Assembly: GCA_965221145.1 (NCBI GenBank)
Contig: OZ244877.1
Location: 930,001 to 994,000 of the forward strand
Length of the DNA stretch: 64,000 nt
DNA from: Bin5 sp965221145
GTDB taxonomy: Bacteria; Chloroflexota; Anaerolineae; Caldilineales; Caldilineaceae
Direction of reading: 5' to 3'
A program made the translations under genes and the position numbers. The notes under the pieces were generated by a model. It made no database searches. It was not told the origin of the DNA and saw only the letters and a program-made list of their open reading frames with translations. This document shows positions 34,857-43,004 of this stretch, one piece after another. Position 1 is the stretch's first letter, and every line of letters begins with the position of its first letter.

Positions 34857-34949
34857 TAGACGGCCCGGCCCATTGTGCGGCGTGCATGGTGGACTGTCTC
34901 CATCCCTTACGTCATCGTTCAAGACAGGTGAGAGGGGTCAAAACTGCGC

Positions 34950-36254
34950 CTATCCGGCCCCGGTCAGCAACTCCAGCAGCGTCCCATCCCCGCCGAAATT
35001 CCCCGGCTTGATCACCACCAGCGTCTGGCTCCCGCCGATAACGGCGCTGCACAGAGGCATCCCCGGCAGCAACTCCCGTTCGACCGACAGCCGCCCCACG
35101 TCCAGGCGCATGAGAATTCGCATAGCCGTATCGCCGCCGACGAGGACAAGCAGATCGGGCGGTCGGCGGGCGAAGACGGCCGCGCTGGTGCGGGCCAGAT
35201 GGTCGGCGCGGCGGCGCGCCTCTGCACCCTCCAGCACTGCGCCGGGCCGGGGATTCGGCTGCTGTAACAGCCAGATCGGCTGCACCGGATCGAGGGCGGC
35301 TGCGGACTCAGCGCCGGTCTCCGGTGACACGATCATTCGGCTGACAGGAAGATGGGGTGTACTACTTTGGGAGCGCAAGCCTTCCGCCTGCACATTCGAC
35401 GCGGAATTGAGCAGGAAGTCGATCTGTCGGTGGGCGGACTCGCTGCCGCTGCCCACGACCAGCAGGACCGGCTGTCCCTGTCCCGCATCCCATACGTTCG
35501 CTCGACGCGCCGTCGGCGCAGACGGAAAGTCCAGTTGCGCGCCAACTCGCCGAGCCAGGGCGCCCGCCAATCCGGCGCTGCCGCACAGCAGCGCGTCCGG
35601 CAGCGCGTCCCGTTGCGCCTGCAACACCGTGTCCAGATCGACGTCCGTCAGCGCGTCCACAACCAGAACGATGCGTCCTCTGGGAGCGCAGGCATCCAGC
35701 TTGCACAAGGCCCGGTTCATGCGCGCCGCCAACTCTCCGCCGCGCACCTCCTCCAAAGAGAGCGCCGCCACAGGATGACGACTCTGCTCTTGCAGGAGGG
35801 AGGGCAGATGGACAGTAGAGCCTGGGTCTGACTCCAGGGGTTTGGACAGTTGGCTGCGGGCGAAAGGGAGTGCAAGTTCGGGGGCCGCGAGACTCCCATT
35901 GAGCAGGCCGCGTTTCTGGGCCGGGAAGGCCGGACAGACGACAGCGGCGGGCGCGTCCAACAGATCGAGCAGCGCGTCCAGTTCACTCCCAATGTTGCCG
36001 CGCAGGGTCGAGTCGATCTTCTTGTACCACTGGGCGTTCAGGGGTGGCAAGCGGGCGGCCGTATTGCGCGCCTGCCGCGCGGCCTCATCGGCCGGCAGAT
36101 GGCGGGAGTCCGAGGTGAATGCGAGCGCCCCCGGCGGCAGAGGCGGTTCAGGAGTATCCAGGAAGATCGTTGCAGGCAGCCCGAAGTGTCGACAGCGGGC
36201 TGCCGTGTCCGCAGCGCCGGTCAGGTCGTCGGCGAGAATTTTCAAGTATCTCAA
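34950..36254 (-). CDS. Four-carbon acid sugar kinase family protein (DUF1537)
   Basis: 434-residue DUF1537 kinase (OtnK/DtnK/LtnK family), which phosphorylates erythronate or threonate at O4. The N-terminal LKILADDLTGAADTAARC is the substrate-domain signature, WYKKIDSTLRGNIGSEL follows, and the nucleotide-binding C-terminal part has LLVLVGGDTAMRILM and PLCSAVIGGSQTLVVIKPGNFGGDGTL. The start codon appears to be TTG (36254) with AGGAA upstream. Two segments, around 35368-35393 and 35681-35706, are copies of an inserted 26-base repeat. It converges on the DegT gene. With PdxA2 it would turn threonate-type acids into DHAP. Confidence 0.88.
   Translation of the reverse strand: MRYLKILADDLTGAADTAARCRHFGLPATIFLDTPEPPLPPGALAFTSDSRHLPADEAARQARNTAARLPPLNAQWYKKIDSTLRGNIGSELDALLDLLDAPAAVVCPAFPAQKRGLLNGSLAAPELALPFARSQLSKPLESDPGSTVHLPSLLQEQSRHPVAALSLEEVRGGELAARMNRALCKLDACAPRGRIVLVVDALTDVDLDTVLQAQRDALPDALLCGSAGLAGALARRVGAQLDFPSAPTARRANVWDAGQGQPVLLVVGSGSESAHRQIDFLLNSASNVQAEGLRSQSSTPHLPVSRMIVSPETGAESAAALDPVQPIWLLQQPNPRPGAVLEGAEARRRADHLARTSAAVFARRPPDLLVLVGGDTAMRILMRLDVGRLSVERELLPGMPLCSAVIGGSQTLVVIKPGNFGGDGTLLELLTGAG
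35368..35393. repeat. In-frame 26-bp repeat inside the DUF1537 kinase gene, copy 1
   Basis: TGGGAGCGCAAGCC...CCGCCTGCAC. It shares 20 of 26 positions or more with 35681-35706 and is also related to 45412-45437. It is translated as part of the GLRSQSS region, which is not conserved in the kinase family. Confidence 0.6.
35681..35706. repeat. In-frame 26-bp repeat inside the DUF1537 kinase gene, copy 2
   Basis: TGGGAGCGCAGGCATCCAGC followed by TTGCAC. It is translated as part of CKLDACAPRG, in a loop before the VVDALTDVDL strand. Confidence 0.6.
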
Positions 36255-36543
36255 GGCGTCAGTTCCTGCTATACTTATCCTGCATTCAGCGTCGCATTGC
36301 GAAGTGGCAGCGGACTGAACCTTTCAAGCATAAACTTGCTTGGGCAGGTGCGCAAGCACCCAAAAAAAGTGGCCAATTCGACTTATGTTTGAAACCGAAA
36401 CCTTGCGCTCGGATTACGCAAATGAGTCGTGGCCATCCAGCCAGCCCCTACGCAATTCGAGAAGAAGCGATTCTTCAATATAAACGCACAATAATATGAA
36501 CGCACAATGGTGGCCGGTTGTCAGAAATCGCACAGGCCACCGG

Positions 36544-36602
36544 TTTGAAGATTTTTTGTATTGGCCTTCGCATGAACGTACGTCCGCCAAAAAATCTTCA
36601 AA
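36544..36602. repeat. TTTGAAGA-family hairpin, copy 1
   Basis: Perfect 15-bp stem: TTTGAAGATTTTTTG at the left and its complement at the right, loop of about 29 bases. It ends 16 bases before the start of the next gene. Related hairpins are at 41623-41687 and 44372-44431. The rest of 36255-36618 shows no gene. Confidence 0.75.
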
Positions 36603-36618
36603 TACTATCCACGGACCT

Positions 36619-37008
36619 ATGTCGCAAATCAATCTGTTTGAACAAGACACGCCGCTGCGATTTGAGCGGATTCTGATCTATCCCTACCCGGACCTGCGGC
36701 GGCTGTGGGTGCGAATCTGGCTGCCCGCCCGCCTGGAGGACGACGCGCCCAATGTCGAACTGCTCGTCTACAACCCCGACGGCACGGAAAACAACGGTCT
36801 CGTTCTGCTGGCCCAGTCGGACACTCGCCTCAACAATACCCTGCATCTCAAAGATCCTGTGCTGCCCGATGAAACCTACCGGGTGGAGGCGCTGCTCTCT
36901 GTCGGGCTAGGCCAGGACCCGCAACTGGTAGACCATCAGAACTTCGACCTGACGCTGACCTTCCGCGACCCGGAGGCGGGCGAACCAGGGTTCGGCATCA
37001 ACTTGTAG
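36619..37008 (+). CDS. Conserved-looking 129-residue protein of the ATP-grasp cluster
   Basis: Predicted beta-rich soluble protein with no signal or membrane segment. It begins SQINLFEQDTPLRFERILI and continues with alternating hydrophobic strands (RLWVRIWLPA, NVELLVYNPDG, TYRVEALLSVGLG). The start at 36619 is chosen because upstream codons lie within the hairpin. It sits 66 bases before the ATP-grasp gene. No family is recognised; it could be an accessory or carrier domain for the ligases. Confidence 0.65.
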   Translation: MSQINLFEQDTPLRFERILIYPYPDLRRLWVRIWLPARLEDDAPNVELLVYNPDGTENNGLVLLAQSDTRLNNTLHLKDPVLPDETYRVEALLSVGLGQDPQLVDHQNFDLTLTFRDPEAGEPGFGINL

Positions 37009-37074
37009 CACGTGGTGGACAGTTTCCGGCTCTTGGTCACTGCTGCGAGCGCCCACCTGAAACTGGAAACGACA

Positions 37075-38523
37075 ATGAGTTCATTAGCCGCCATCTCCCA
37101 GTACCATGACCTCCTCCACCAGCCCGGCCTCGCCGAAGACAGCTGGGATCTGCTCACGGCGCGCATGGCGGAGCGCCACATGGTCTTCGGCGAGCGCCCT
37201 CTATGCACGGTCCTGCGCCCGTTGATCTACACGCCAGCTGAGTGGCGTTATCTGACCGCCCGCACGGAGCTTGTCGCGCGCGTGTTCGACCGACTGGCCC
37301 GCCTGATGCTGGTGGACGCCGAATTGCGTGCACAGATCTACGCAACGCCGGAGGAGGAACAACTGCTCCAAATCGATCACGGCTACGGCGGCACGATCCC
37401 AACTGCCCGGCTGGACAGCTTCTACGCCCGCAACGAGGAACGAGGGCCTTTTCTGGAGCAACAGCGCCTTGATCTGGAGCCAAGCGCAGACGCGCAAGAA
37501 AAAGAGCGAGTAAACCGCAGCCTCAGTTTTGTCGAGATCAATGGCGAAAGCCCAGCCTCTATGGCTTATTCGGACGTGCTGAGCGATCTGTTCCTGGAAT
37601 TGCCGATCATGCAAGCGTTTGGCGAACGCTATGCGGTGCGCGCGCTGCCCAGCAAAAGACCGGCCCTGGAGGAGTTTCTGCACGTCTACTACGAATGGCG
37701 GGGCAATCGACACAAACTTCCCGAAGTCGCAATCGTCGATTGGCATGGGGTGCCAACGGCCAGCGAATTTGAACTGTTCGTCGAGCAGTTTGCCGAGCAT
37801 GGCATCACGGCGGTCATCTGCGCCCCGGAGCAGATGGAGTTCCGGCGCGGACAGTTGTACGCCGACGGCACGCCGGTCGATTTTGTCTACAAGCGGGTGC
37901 TGGTCAGCGAGTTACTACTCCGCTACGGGCTGGATCACCCGATTATCGACGCGCTGCACGCTCGCGCCGTCTGTGTCGTGAATCCGTTCAGTTGCAAACT
38001 GCTCCACAAGAAGGCCAGCTTTGCCATTGTCAGCGACGAGCGCAATGCCCATCTGCTGACCGCATCAGAACAGCAAGTGATCCGCGCCCACATCCCCTGG
38101 ACGCGCAGCGTGGAGGAACGAACTACTCTCGACCCGGGCGGCAATCCGATCGACCTACTGCCCTGGGCCAGCGCCAATCGGGCGCGGTTGGTGCTCAAGC
38201 CGAACGACGAATACGGCGGCAAAGGAGTGTGTATCGGCTGGGAAACGGAGCAGAGCGCGTGGGACGCGGCCCTGACCGATGCCGTCAGCGTACCGACGGT
38301 CGTCCAAGAGCGGGTGCAGATCGCCTATGAGGAGTTCCCGGCTCTGACCGCTACGGGTGCTATAACGATCGACCGGCGGCTGGTGGATTCGGATCCGTTC
38401 CTGTTTCACGGTGAGCGTGTACACGGTTGCCTGTGCCGCCTGAGCAGCGAGACGCTCCTGAACGTAACGGCCGGCGGCGGCTCGATTGTACCGGTGTATG
38501 TGGTGGAAGAGAAGTCCACATAG
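37075..38523 (+). CDS. Circularly permuted ATP-grasp protein
   Basis: 482-residue protein resembling the circularly permuted type-2 ATP-grasp family. Visible landmarks are SFVEINGESPASMAYSDVL (about 160-180), the VDFVYKRVLVSELLL block, and the ATP-binding LVLKPNDEYGGKGVCIGWE (about 370-390), followed by VVQERVQIAYEEFP with candidate metal-binding Glu residues. ATP-grasp ligases activate a carboxylate as acyl phosphate and join it to an amine. The frame is open to 37012, but the ATG at 37075 gives the family-like start. It is followed 21 bases later by a GCS2-family gene, suggesting successive amide bond formation on one product. Confidence 0.78.
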   Translation: MSSLAAISQYHDLLHQPGLAEDSWDLLTARMAERHMVFGERPLCTVLRPLIYTPAEWRYLTARTELVARVFDRLARLMLVDAELRAQIYATPEEEQLLQIDHGYGGTIPTARLDSFYARNEERGPFLEQQRLDLEPSADAQEKERVNRSLSFVEINGESPASMAYSDVLSDLFLELPIMQAFGERYAVRALPSKRPALEEFLHVYYEWRGNRHKLPEVAIVDWHGVPTASEFELFVEQFAEHGITAVICAPEQMEFRRGQLYADGTPVDFVYKRVLVSELLLRYGLDHPIIDALHARAVCVVNPFSCKLLHKKASFAIVSDERNAHLLTASEQQVIRAHIPWTRSVEERTTLDPGGNPIDLLPWASANRARLVLKPNDEYGGKGVCIGWETEQSAWDAALTDAVSVPTVVQERVQIAYEEFPALTATGAITIDRRLVDSDPFLFHGERVHGCLCRLSSETLLNVTAGGGSIVPVYVVEEKST

Positions 38524-38544
38524 TAGGGCGAAACCAGGGGGCAT

Positions 38545-39720
38545 ATGATCGACTACAGCCAACCATCATTCAATATCAGCATCGAAGAGGAGTATCAGTT
38601 TATCGACCCGGACAGCCGCGAGTTGCGCGGGTTTGCCACGGCCCAGGGGCTTACCCTACAAGTGGAGAGAGAGAAGAGAAGTGAGAAAAGAGAGAACCCT
38701 TCTCACGTCTCGCCGTCTGGCACGTCGGTCTGCAAAGATGTGAAACAGGCCCGACGGGAACTGCTGCGCGTGCGCCGGTCGATGCGGGAGTTGGCCGCTT
38801 CGCATGGCCTCAAGCTGATGGCCGCCGGCGCCCATCCGTTCAGCCGCTGGGAACGGGCGCATGACGAGGCGCCGCGCTATCAAGCCCTGATCGAGGACAC
38901 GCAAATCATCGCCCGTCGGCTGCTCGCATTCGGCATGTATGTCAACATCGGCATTGACGACCGCAATCTGGCCATTGACGTGATGAACGCGATGCGGTAT
39001 CTGCTGCCCCATATCCTCTGCCTTGCCAACTCCTCCCCCTTCTGGCATGGCCGCGACACTGGGCTGGCCAGCTATCGCTCCGTGCTGCTGGACGCGCTGC
39101 CCCGCACCGGCATCCCAAACGCCTTCCGCAGCCACAACCATTATCTGAGTTATGTCGATACCCTCCTGCGCACCAATAGCATCCCCGATCCTGAAGCCAT
39201 CTGGTGGGATATTCGCCCCCACGAACATCGAGGAGGGGGAGAAGAGGAGCGAGCAGCGGGAGACGAACCCACGCCCCGCGGTGGATCGGCGCTGGAGATC
39301 CGCGTCTGCGATGCCCTGCCGGAGATCGACGACGCGCTCGCCGTTGCCGCGCTGATCCAGGCGACCGTCGCCTGGATGGCGGAGTTGCGCCATCGAAACA
39401 TGTCCTTCCGCCTCTACGACCGCACTCTGATCGCCGAGAACAAATGGCGGGCGGTGCGCTATGGTATGCAAGGGAAACTGCTCGATTTCGGCATCGAGCG
39501 GGAGGTGCCCATTCGCGATCTGTTGCACGAACTGCTCGAACGGGTCGAACCGGTTCTGGACCGGCTCAACTGCCGGGCGGAGGTTGAGCACATCCATACC
39601 ATCATGGAGCGCGGCGCCAGTTCCGACCAGCAGCGGCAGGTCTGGAGGGAAAACGGAGAGGACGGCAAGGCGGTCGTCGATTTTCTCGTTTCGCAGACGG
39701 AGCGCAAGGGCAGTTCTTAG
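38545..39720 (+). CDS. GCS2/YbdK-type carboxylate-amine ligase homologue, probably degenerate active site
   Basis: 391-residue member of the glutamate-cysteine ligase 2 family (YbdK-like). The fold is recognisable: ISIEEEYQFIDPDSREL, AAGAHPFSRWE, IWWDIRPHEH, ALEIRVCD, ENKWRAVRYGMQGKLLDFG. Compared with the next gene it lacks the KAELHQSMVEL motif (replaced by EKRENPSHVSPSG) and the HIHVG histidines (here YVNIG). It also has two low-complexity insertions, VEREKRSEKREN at about residues 36-47 and RGGGEEERAAGDEPTPRGG at about 228-246. It may be an inactive partner of the downstream paralogue. Confidence 0.82.
   Translation: MIDYSQPSFNISIEEEYQFIDPDSRELRGFATAQGLTLQVEREKRSEKRENPSHVSPSGTSVCKDVKQARRELLRVRRSMRELAASHGLKLMAAGAHPFSRWERAHDEAPRYQALIEDTQIIARRLLAFGMYVNIGIDDRNLAIDVMNAMRYLLPHILCLANSSPFWHGRDTGLASYRSVLLDALPRTGIPNAFRSHNHYLSYVDTLLRTNSIPDPEAIWWDIRPHEHRGGGEEERAAGDEPTPRGGSALEIRVCDALPEIDDALAVAALIQATVAWMAELRHRNMSFRLYDRTLIAENKWRAVRYGMQGKLLDFGIEREVPIRDLLHELLERVEPVLDRLNCRAEVEHIHTIMERGASSDQQRQVWRENGEDGKAVVDFLVSQTERKGSS
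38664..38715. repeat. Purine-rich repeat inserted in a GCS2 coding sequence
   Basis: GAGAGAGAGAAGAGAAGTGA and the following purine-rich bases, ending in a short inverted repeat (GAGAAC / CTTCTC region). It replaces the segment that encodes the catalytic ELHQSMVE motif in the paralogue. A second purine-rich insertion is at about 39227-39275. Confidence 0.6.
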
Positions 39721-39745
39721 TTTCCAGTTGTCAGTTTTCAGTAAC
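39721..39745. repeat. Seven-base tandem repeat (CAGTTTT type)
   Basis: TTTCCAGTTGTCAGTTTTCA followed by GTAAC, starting immediately after the stop codon of the upstream ligase gene. Confidence 0.55.
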
Positions 39746-39814
39746 ACCCCCCGCGATGCGTAAGGGTTCACCCAAGACGAAAAACTGAAAGCGAGAGACG
39801 ATGAGAGGATTGAA

Positions 39815-40927
39815 ATGATTGCACGCCCCCAACTGACACTCGGCATCGAGGAGGAGTATCAGGTTGTCGATCCGGAGAGCGGCGAACTGCGTTCGTTCAT
39901 CACCCAGTTCATCGAAGACGGCCAGATGGTGATCGTGGAGCGGGAGATCAAAGCGGAGCTGCACCAGTCGATGGTGGAACTCGGCACGCCGGTCTGCGCC
40001 ACCGCCGCCGAAGCCAAAGAGGAGCTGCTGCGCCAGCGCGCGTTCATCAGCCGGTTGGCCCAGGAAAAGGGGCTGGCCATCGCCGCAGCCGCCACCCATC
40101 CCATGAGCCGCTGGTCGGAGCAGGAGGTGACGCCGTTCCCCCGCTATCTGGGCGTGCTGGAGGAGATGCAGTTGCTGGCCCAGCGTTTGCTGATCTTCGG
40201 CATGCACATTCACGTCGGCCTGGACGATCCCAACTTCGCCATCGACACGATGAACGTGCTGCGCTACATGCTGCCCCATCTGCTGGCCCTGAGCGCCAGC
40301 AGTCCCTTCTGGTCCGGGCGGCGCACCGGGCTGAAGAGCTACCGGGCGGTCGTTTTTGAGGACTTTCCCCGCAGCGGCATTCCCGACGTTTTCCCCAATC
40401 GCGCCGCCTACGAGGGGCTGATCCGCACCTTAGTCAACACCGGCTGCATTCCCGATTCGAGCAAGATATGGTGGGATGTGCGCCCCCATCATCTGTACCC
40501 GACGCTGGAGTTTCGCATCTGCGACATCTGCACGCGGGTGGACGAGGCGATCGCCATCGCCGCGCTGTGTCAGGCGCTCGTGCTCTGGCATTGGAAGCTG
40601 CGCCAGCGCAACGTTACCTTCCGAGTCTACAGTAAGGAACTGATCGACGAGAACAAGTGGCGCGCGGCCCGCTACGGGCTGGACGGCAAGATGATCGACT
40701 TCGGCAAGCAGGCCGAACTGCCTGCCCGCGCGCTGGTGCGTGAACTGCTGGAACTGGTGGGCGAGGAGATTTCCGAATTGGGCAGCGAAAAGGAGATCGC
40801 GCCGATCGAGCAGATCCTCGCCAACGGCTCCAGCGCGGATCGGCAGTTGCGTGTCTACGACGACACGGGCGGGGATGTCAAGGCGGTGGTGGATCATCTG
40901 GCGGCGGAGACGGTGGAGGGGCTGTAG
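39815..40927 (+). CDS. GCS2/YbdK-type carboxylate-amine ligase
   Basis: 370-residue GCS2-family ligase, intact. Landmarks: LTLGIEEEYQVVDPESGEL, KAELHQSMVELGTPVC, AAAATHPMSRW, FGMHIHVGLDDPNFAID, IWWDVRPHHLYPTLEFRICD, ENKWRAARYGLDGKMIDFG. E. coli YbdK makes gamma-glutamylcysteine slowly in vitro, and the family forms amide bonds using ATP. The product here is unknown; linkage to an ATP-grasp ligase and a second GCS2 protein points to a dedicated amide metabolite rather than glutathione synthesis. The ATG at 39815 follows GAGAGGATTGAA. Confidence 0.9.
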   Translation: MIARPQLTLGIEEEYQVVDPESGELRSFITQFIEDGQMVIVEREIKAELHQSMVELGTPVCATAAEAKEELLRQRAFISRLAQEKGLAIAAAATHPMSRWSEQEVTPFPRYLGVLEEMQLLAQRLLIFGMHIHVGLDDPNFAIDTMNVLRYMLPHLLALSASSPFWSGRRTGLKSYRAVVFEDFPRSGIPDVFPNRAAYEGLIRTLVNTGCIPDSSKIWWDVRPHHLYPTLEFRICDICTRVDEAIAIAALCQALVLWHWKLRQRNVTFRVYSKELIDENKWRAARYGLDGKMIDFGKQAELPARALVRELLELVGEEISELGSEKEIAPIEQILANGSSADRQLRVYDDTGGDVKAVVDHLAAETVEGL

Positions 40928-41016
40928 GGCTGCGGGATTGCCCTGTCAGGCGAAAGCTGGGAATGTAGCCCTCATACCGCTTGCTATTTCGCATAGACAA
41001 AGAGCTCAATCCGAAA

Positions 41017-41505
41017 ATGAACTGGCAAGAAGCCATTGAAAAGCCTGAACTGCAAGACCTGCCCTTCAAAATCGAACTGACGGAGACGGGTCAGATCCTA
41101 ATGACGCCGGTCAAGGTGCTGCACGCAGCCTTCAAGGGAGAGATTGAACATCTACTGCGAAAGCTAAAACAGGGGGGCTTGGCCCTGCCCGAATGTGCCG
41201 TTGCCACGCGTAAAGGCAGCAAAGTTGCTGATGTCGCCTGGGTCTCTTATGAACGATTCGCCCGCATTCGTCACGAAACCGAAGCGCCGATTGCGCCGGA
41301 GATCTGTGTGGAGATTCTGTCCGCCAGCAACACTGCGGAGGAGAAGAGGGAGAAAGCGTTGCTCTTCTTCGAGAAGGAAGCGGAAGAGTTCTGGCTCTGC
41401 ACAGAAGCGGGCGAAATGAGTTTCTATAGCCGGACAGGCCAGTTGGCGCGTTCGCTGCTTGTGCCGGATTTTCCTCAAGTCGTTAGATTTCAGTCCGACC
41501 TCTGA
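41017..41505 (+). CDS. Uma2 family protein (short form)
   Basis: 162-residue Uma2-family protein. It starts NWQEAIEKPELQDLPFKIEL, shows KVADVAWVSYERF (acidic core residue), ICVEILSASNTAEEKREKALLFFEKEAEEFWL, and a C-terminal FPQVVRF. It differs in subgroup from the tandem pair at 28 kb. The ATG at 41017 is chosen over the upstream in-frame TTG-type start at 40981. Function unknown. Confidence 0.85.
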   Translation: MNWQEAIEKPELQDLPFKIELTETGQILMTPVKVLHAAFKGEIEHLLRKLKQGGLALPECAVATRKGSKVADVAWVSYERFARIRHETEAPIAPEICVEILSASNTAEEKREKALLFFEKEAEEFWLCTEAGEMSFYSRTGQLARSLLVPDFPQVVRFQSDL

Positions 41506-41622
41506 ACCGCAGCGCCTGGCGGCCCGTGTCCCAGCGCAGTTGGCAGCCATTGACCGCGAACCGGCCCTTGGCCGCTCTCCACTGCCGTTCATTCCGCCCG
41601 GATGGGGCGGGCAACCAGACCA

Positions 41623-41687
41623 TTTGAAGATTTTTCGTGTGCGATCTTTTGGCCTGAACGCTCCTCCGCACGAAAAACATCTTCAAA
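41623..41687. repeat. TTTGAAGA-family hairpin, copy 2
   Basis: Left arm TTTGAAGATTTTTCGTGTGCG pairs with right arm CGCACGAAAAACATCTTCAA plus A, with small bulges. It lies 118 bases after one Uma2 gene and 163 before the next. The rest of 41506-41849 shows no gene. Confidence 0.7.
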
Positions 41688-41849
41688 CCGGGCGCTGAGT
41701 TCAGTGTAGTTGCCCGGAGGCAGCCGGAAGCTCCCCCTATTTTGGGAAATGCCCGACAGGATAGGGTGTTGGGATCAGTCACGAGTATCGTGATAGAATG
41801 CCCCCATGCCAGTTGGATTGCGGGCAGTCGTTATGCCGGAGGAGGGAGC

Positions 41850-42878
41850 ATGGAAGCCACAGAACTGGCGCCGGACGGGCCTCGGACACAGACAGATCCA
41901 TCACAATTGAATCGCTCTGCCACAACGGAAGCTGTTGATCCACCCGACGCTTCGGTCAACTCCTGGGCGCCGGATGAAGGACGCTATGTCACTCTCGAAG
42001 AGTACTGGGAAAAGTGGTATGAAAACCCCTACCCAGACATCGACGTCAGTTACGAATGGAACAACGGCAGACTGGAGGCCAAACCTTTGCCCAATGCCCC
42101 GCAACTCGACCTGTACAACTGGTTCCTCGCCCTTTTGCTCTGCAATGTGGAGACATTTCGCCACGCGGCTCTGATCAATCTGGAGACCGGCTTTGTCCTG
42201 AAGATAGAGGACGCTGCAGAGCCATCGGGGGAGCGCGTTCAGGTGCGTAAGCCGGACATCGGCATGATTCTGAACAGCAACCCTGTGTCGTGGGGAGGGA
42301 TAGACCAGCGCCACTTTGCCGGGGTGTGCGACATGGTTGTCGAAGCGGTGTCCGATTCGACGCTGGCGGAGGTTCTGCGGGACACGGAGGAGAAGAGGAA
42401 GGACTATGCGCTGGGCGGGGTGAAGGAGTTCTACATCCTCGATCCGGACGGGGCGCGCATGCGCTTCTACCGTCTCGCGCCGGATGGGTGGTATGAGGAG
42501 ATCCGGCCCGACGCAGAGGGGGTGATTCGCTCGGACGTGTTGTCCGGTCTTCAGTTCCGGCTGGAGGATCTGCGGCGGCGGCCGCGTTTGGCGGAGTTGG
42601 CTCGGGACGAGGTGTATTCCGGGTATGTCATACCTGAGTTGCAGGTCGCTGTCACCAGGGCTGAAGAGGCAGAGGAACAGGCGGCAGCACAAGCGCAACG
42701 CGCCGATAGGGAAGCGGCGGCGCGCCAAGGGGCAGAGGAACAGGCTGCAGTAGACGTGGCGGCGCGTCAGAGGGCTGAGGAACAGGCTGCAGTAGAAGCG
42801 GCGGCTCGCCAGCAGGCAGAGGAACGAATGCAAGCATTGGAAACTGAATTGGCCCGCCTGCGTCAACAATCCTCCTGA
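41850..42878 (+). CDS. Uma2 family protein with C-terminal coiled coil
   Basis: 342-residue protein. Residues about 40-245 are a Uma2 domain (YEWNNGRLEAKPLPN, VRKPDIGMIL, DMVVEAVSDSTLAEVLRDTEEKR split by variable residues, GGVKEFYILDPDG). Residues about 270-340 are a charged Ala/Glu/Gln coiled coil of repeated RAEEQAA / AARQ units, encoded by tandemly similar DNA of about 57-60 bases. The coil probably drives self-association. The ATG at 41850 has GGAGGAGGGAGC upstream. Confidence 0.85.
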   Translation: MEATELAPDGPRTQTDPSQLNRSATTEAVDPPDASVNSWAPDEGRYVTLEEYWEKWYENPYPDIDVSYEWNNGRLEAKPLPNAPQLDLYNWFLALLLCNVETFRHAALINLETGFVLKIEDAAEPSGERVQVRKPDIGMILNSNPVSWGGIDQRHFAGVCDMVVEAVSDSTLAEVLRDTEEKRKDYALGGVKEFYILDPDGARMRFYRLAPDGWYEEIRPDAEGVIRSDVLSGLQFRLEDLRRRPRLAELARDEVYSGYVIPELQVAVTRAEEAEEQAAAQAQRADREAAARQGAEEQAAVDVAARQRAEEQAAVEAAARQQAEERMQALETELARLRQQSS

Positions 42879-43004
42879 ACCGGCTTTACCAGAATACCCT
42901 GACCCGCGCCCGATTTGTGTAGTGTCATCAAAACCGATAGCCTCTCTTTACACACAGTCTGCTGGTGAGGGGATGGGTACGCCCCGGCCGTTTCCCATTG
43001 CCGT

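Noticed and set aside
36338..36368. GGTGC-GCAA-GCACC hairpin followed by an A-run
   Set aside because: Considered as a terminator, but a terminator on the plus strand needs T after the stem, and on the minus strand the T-run precedes it.
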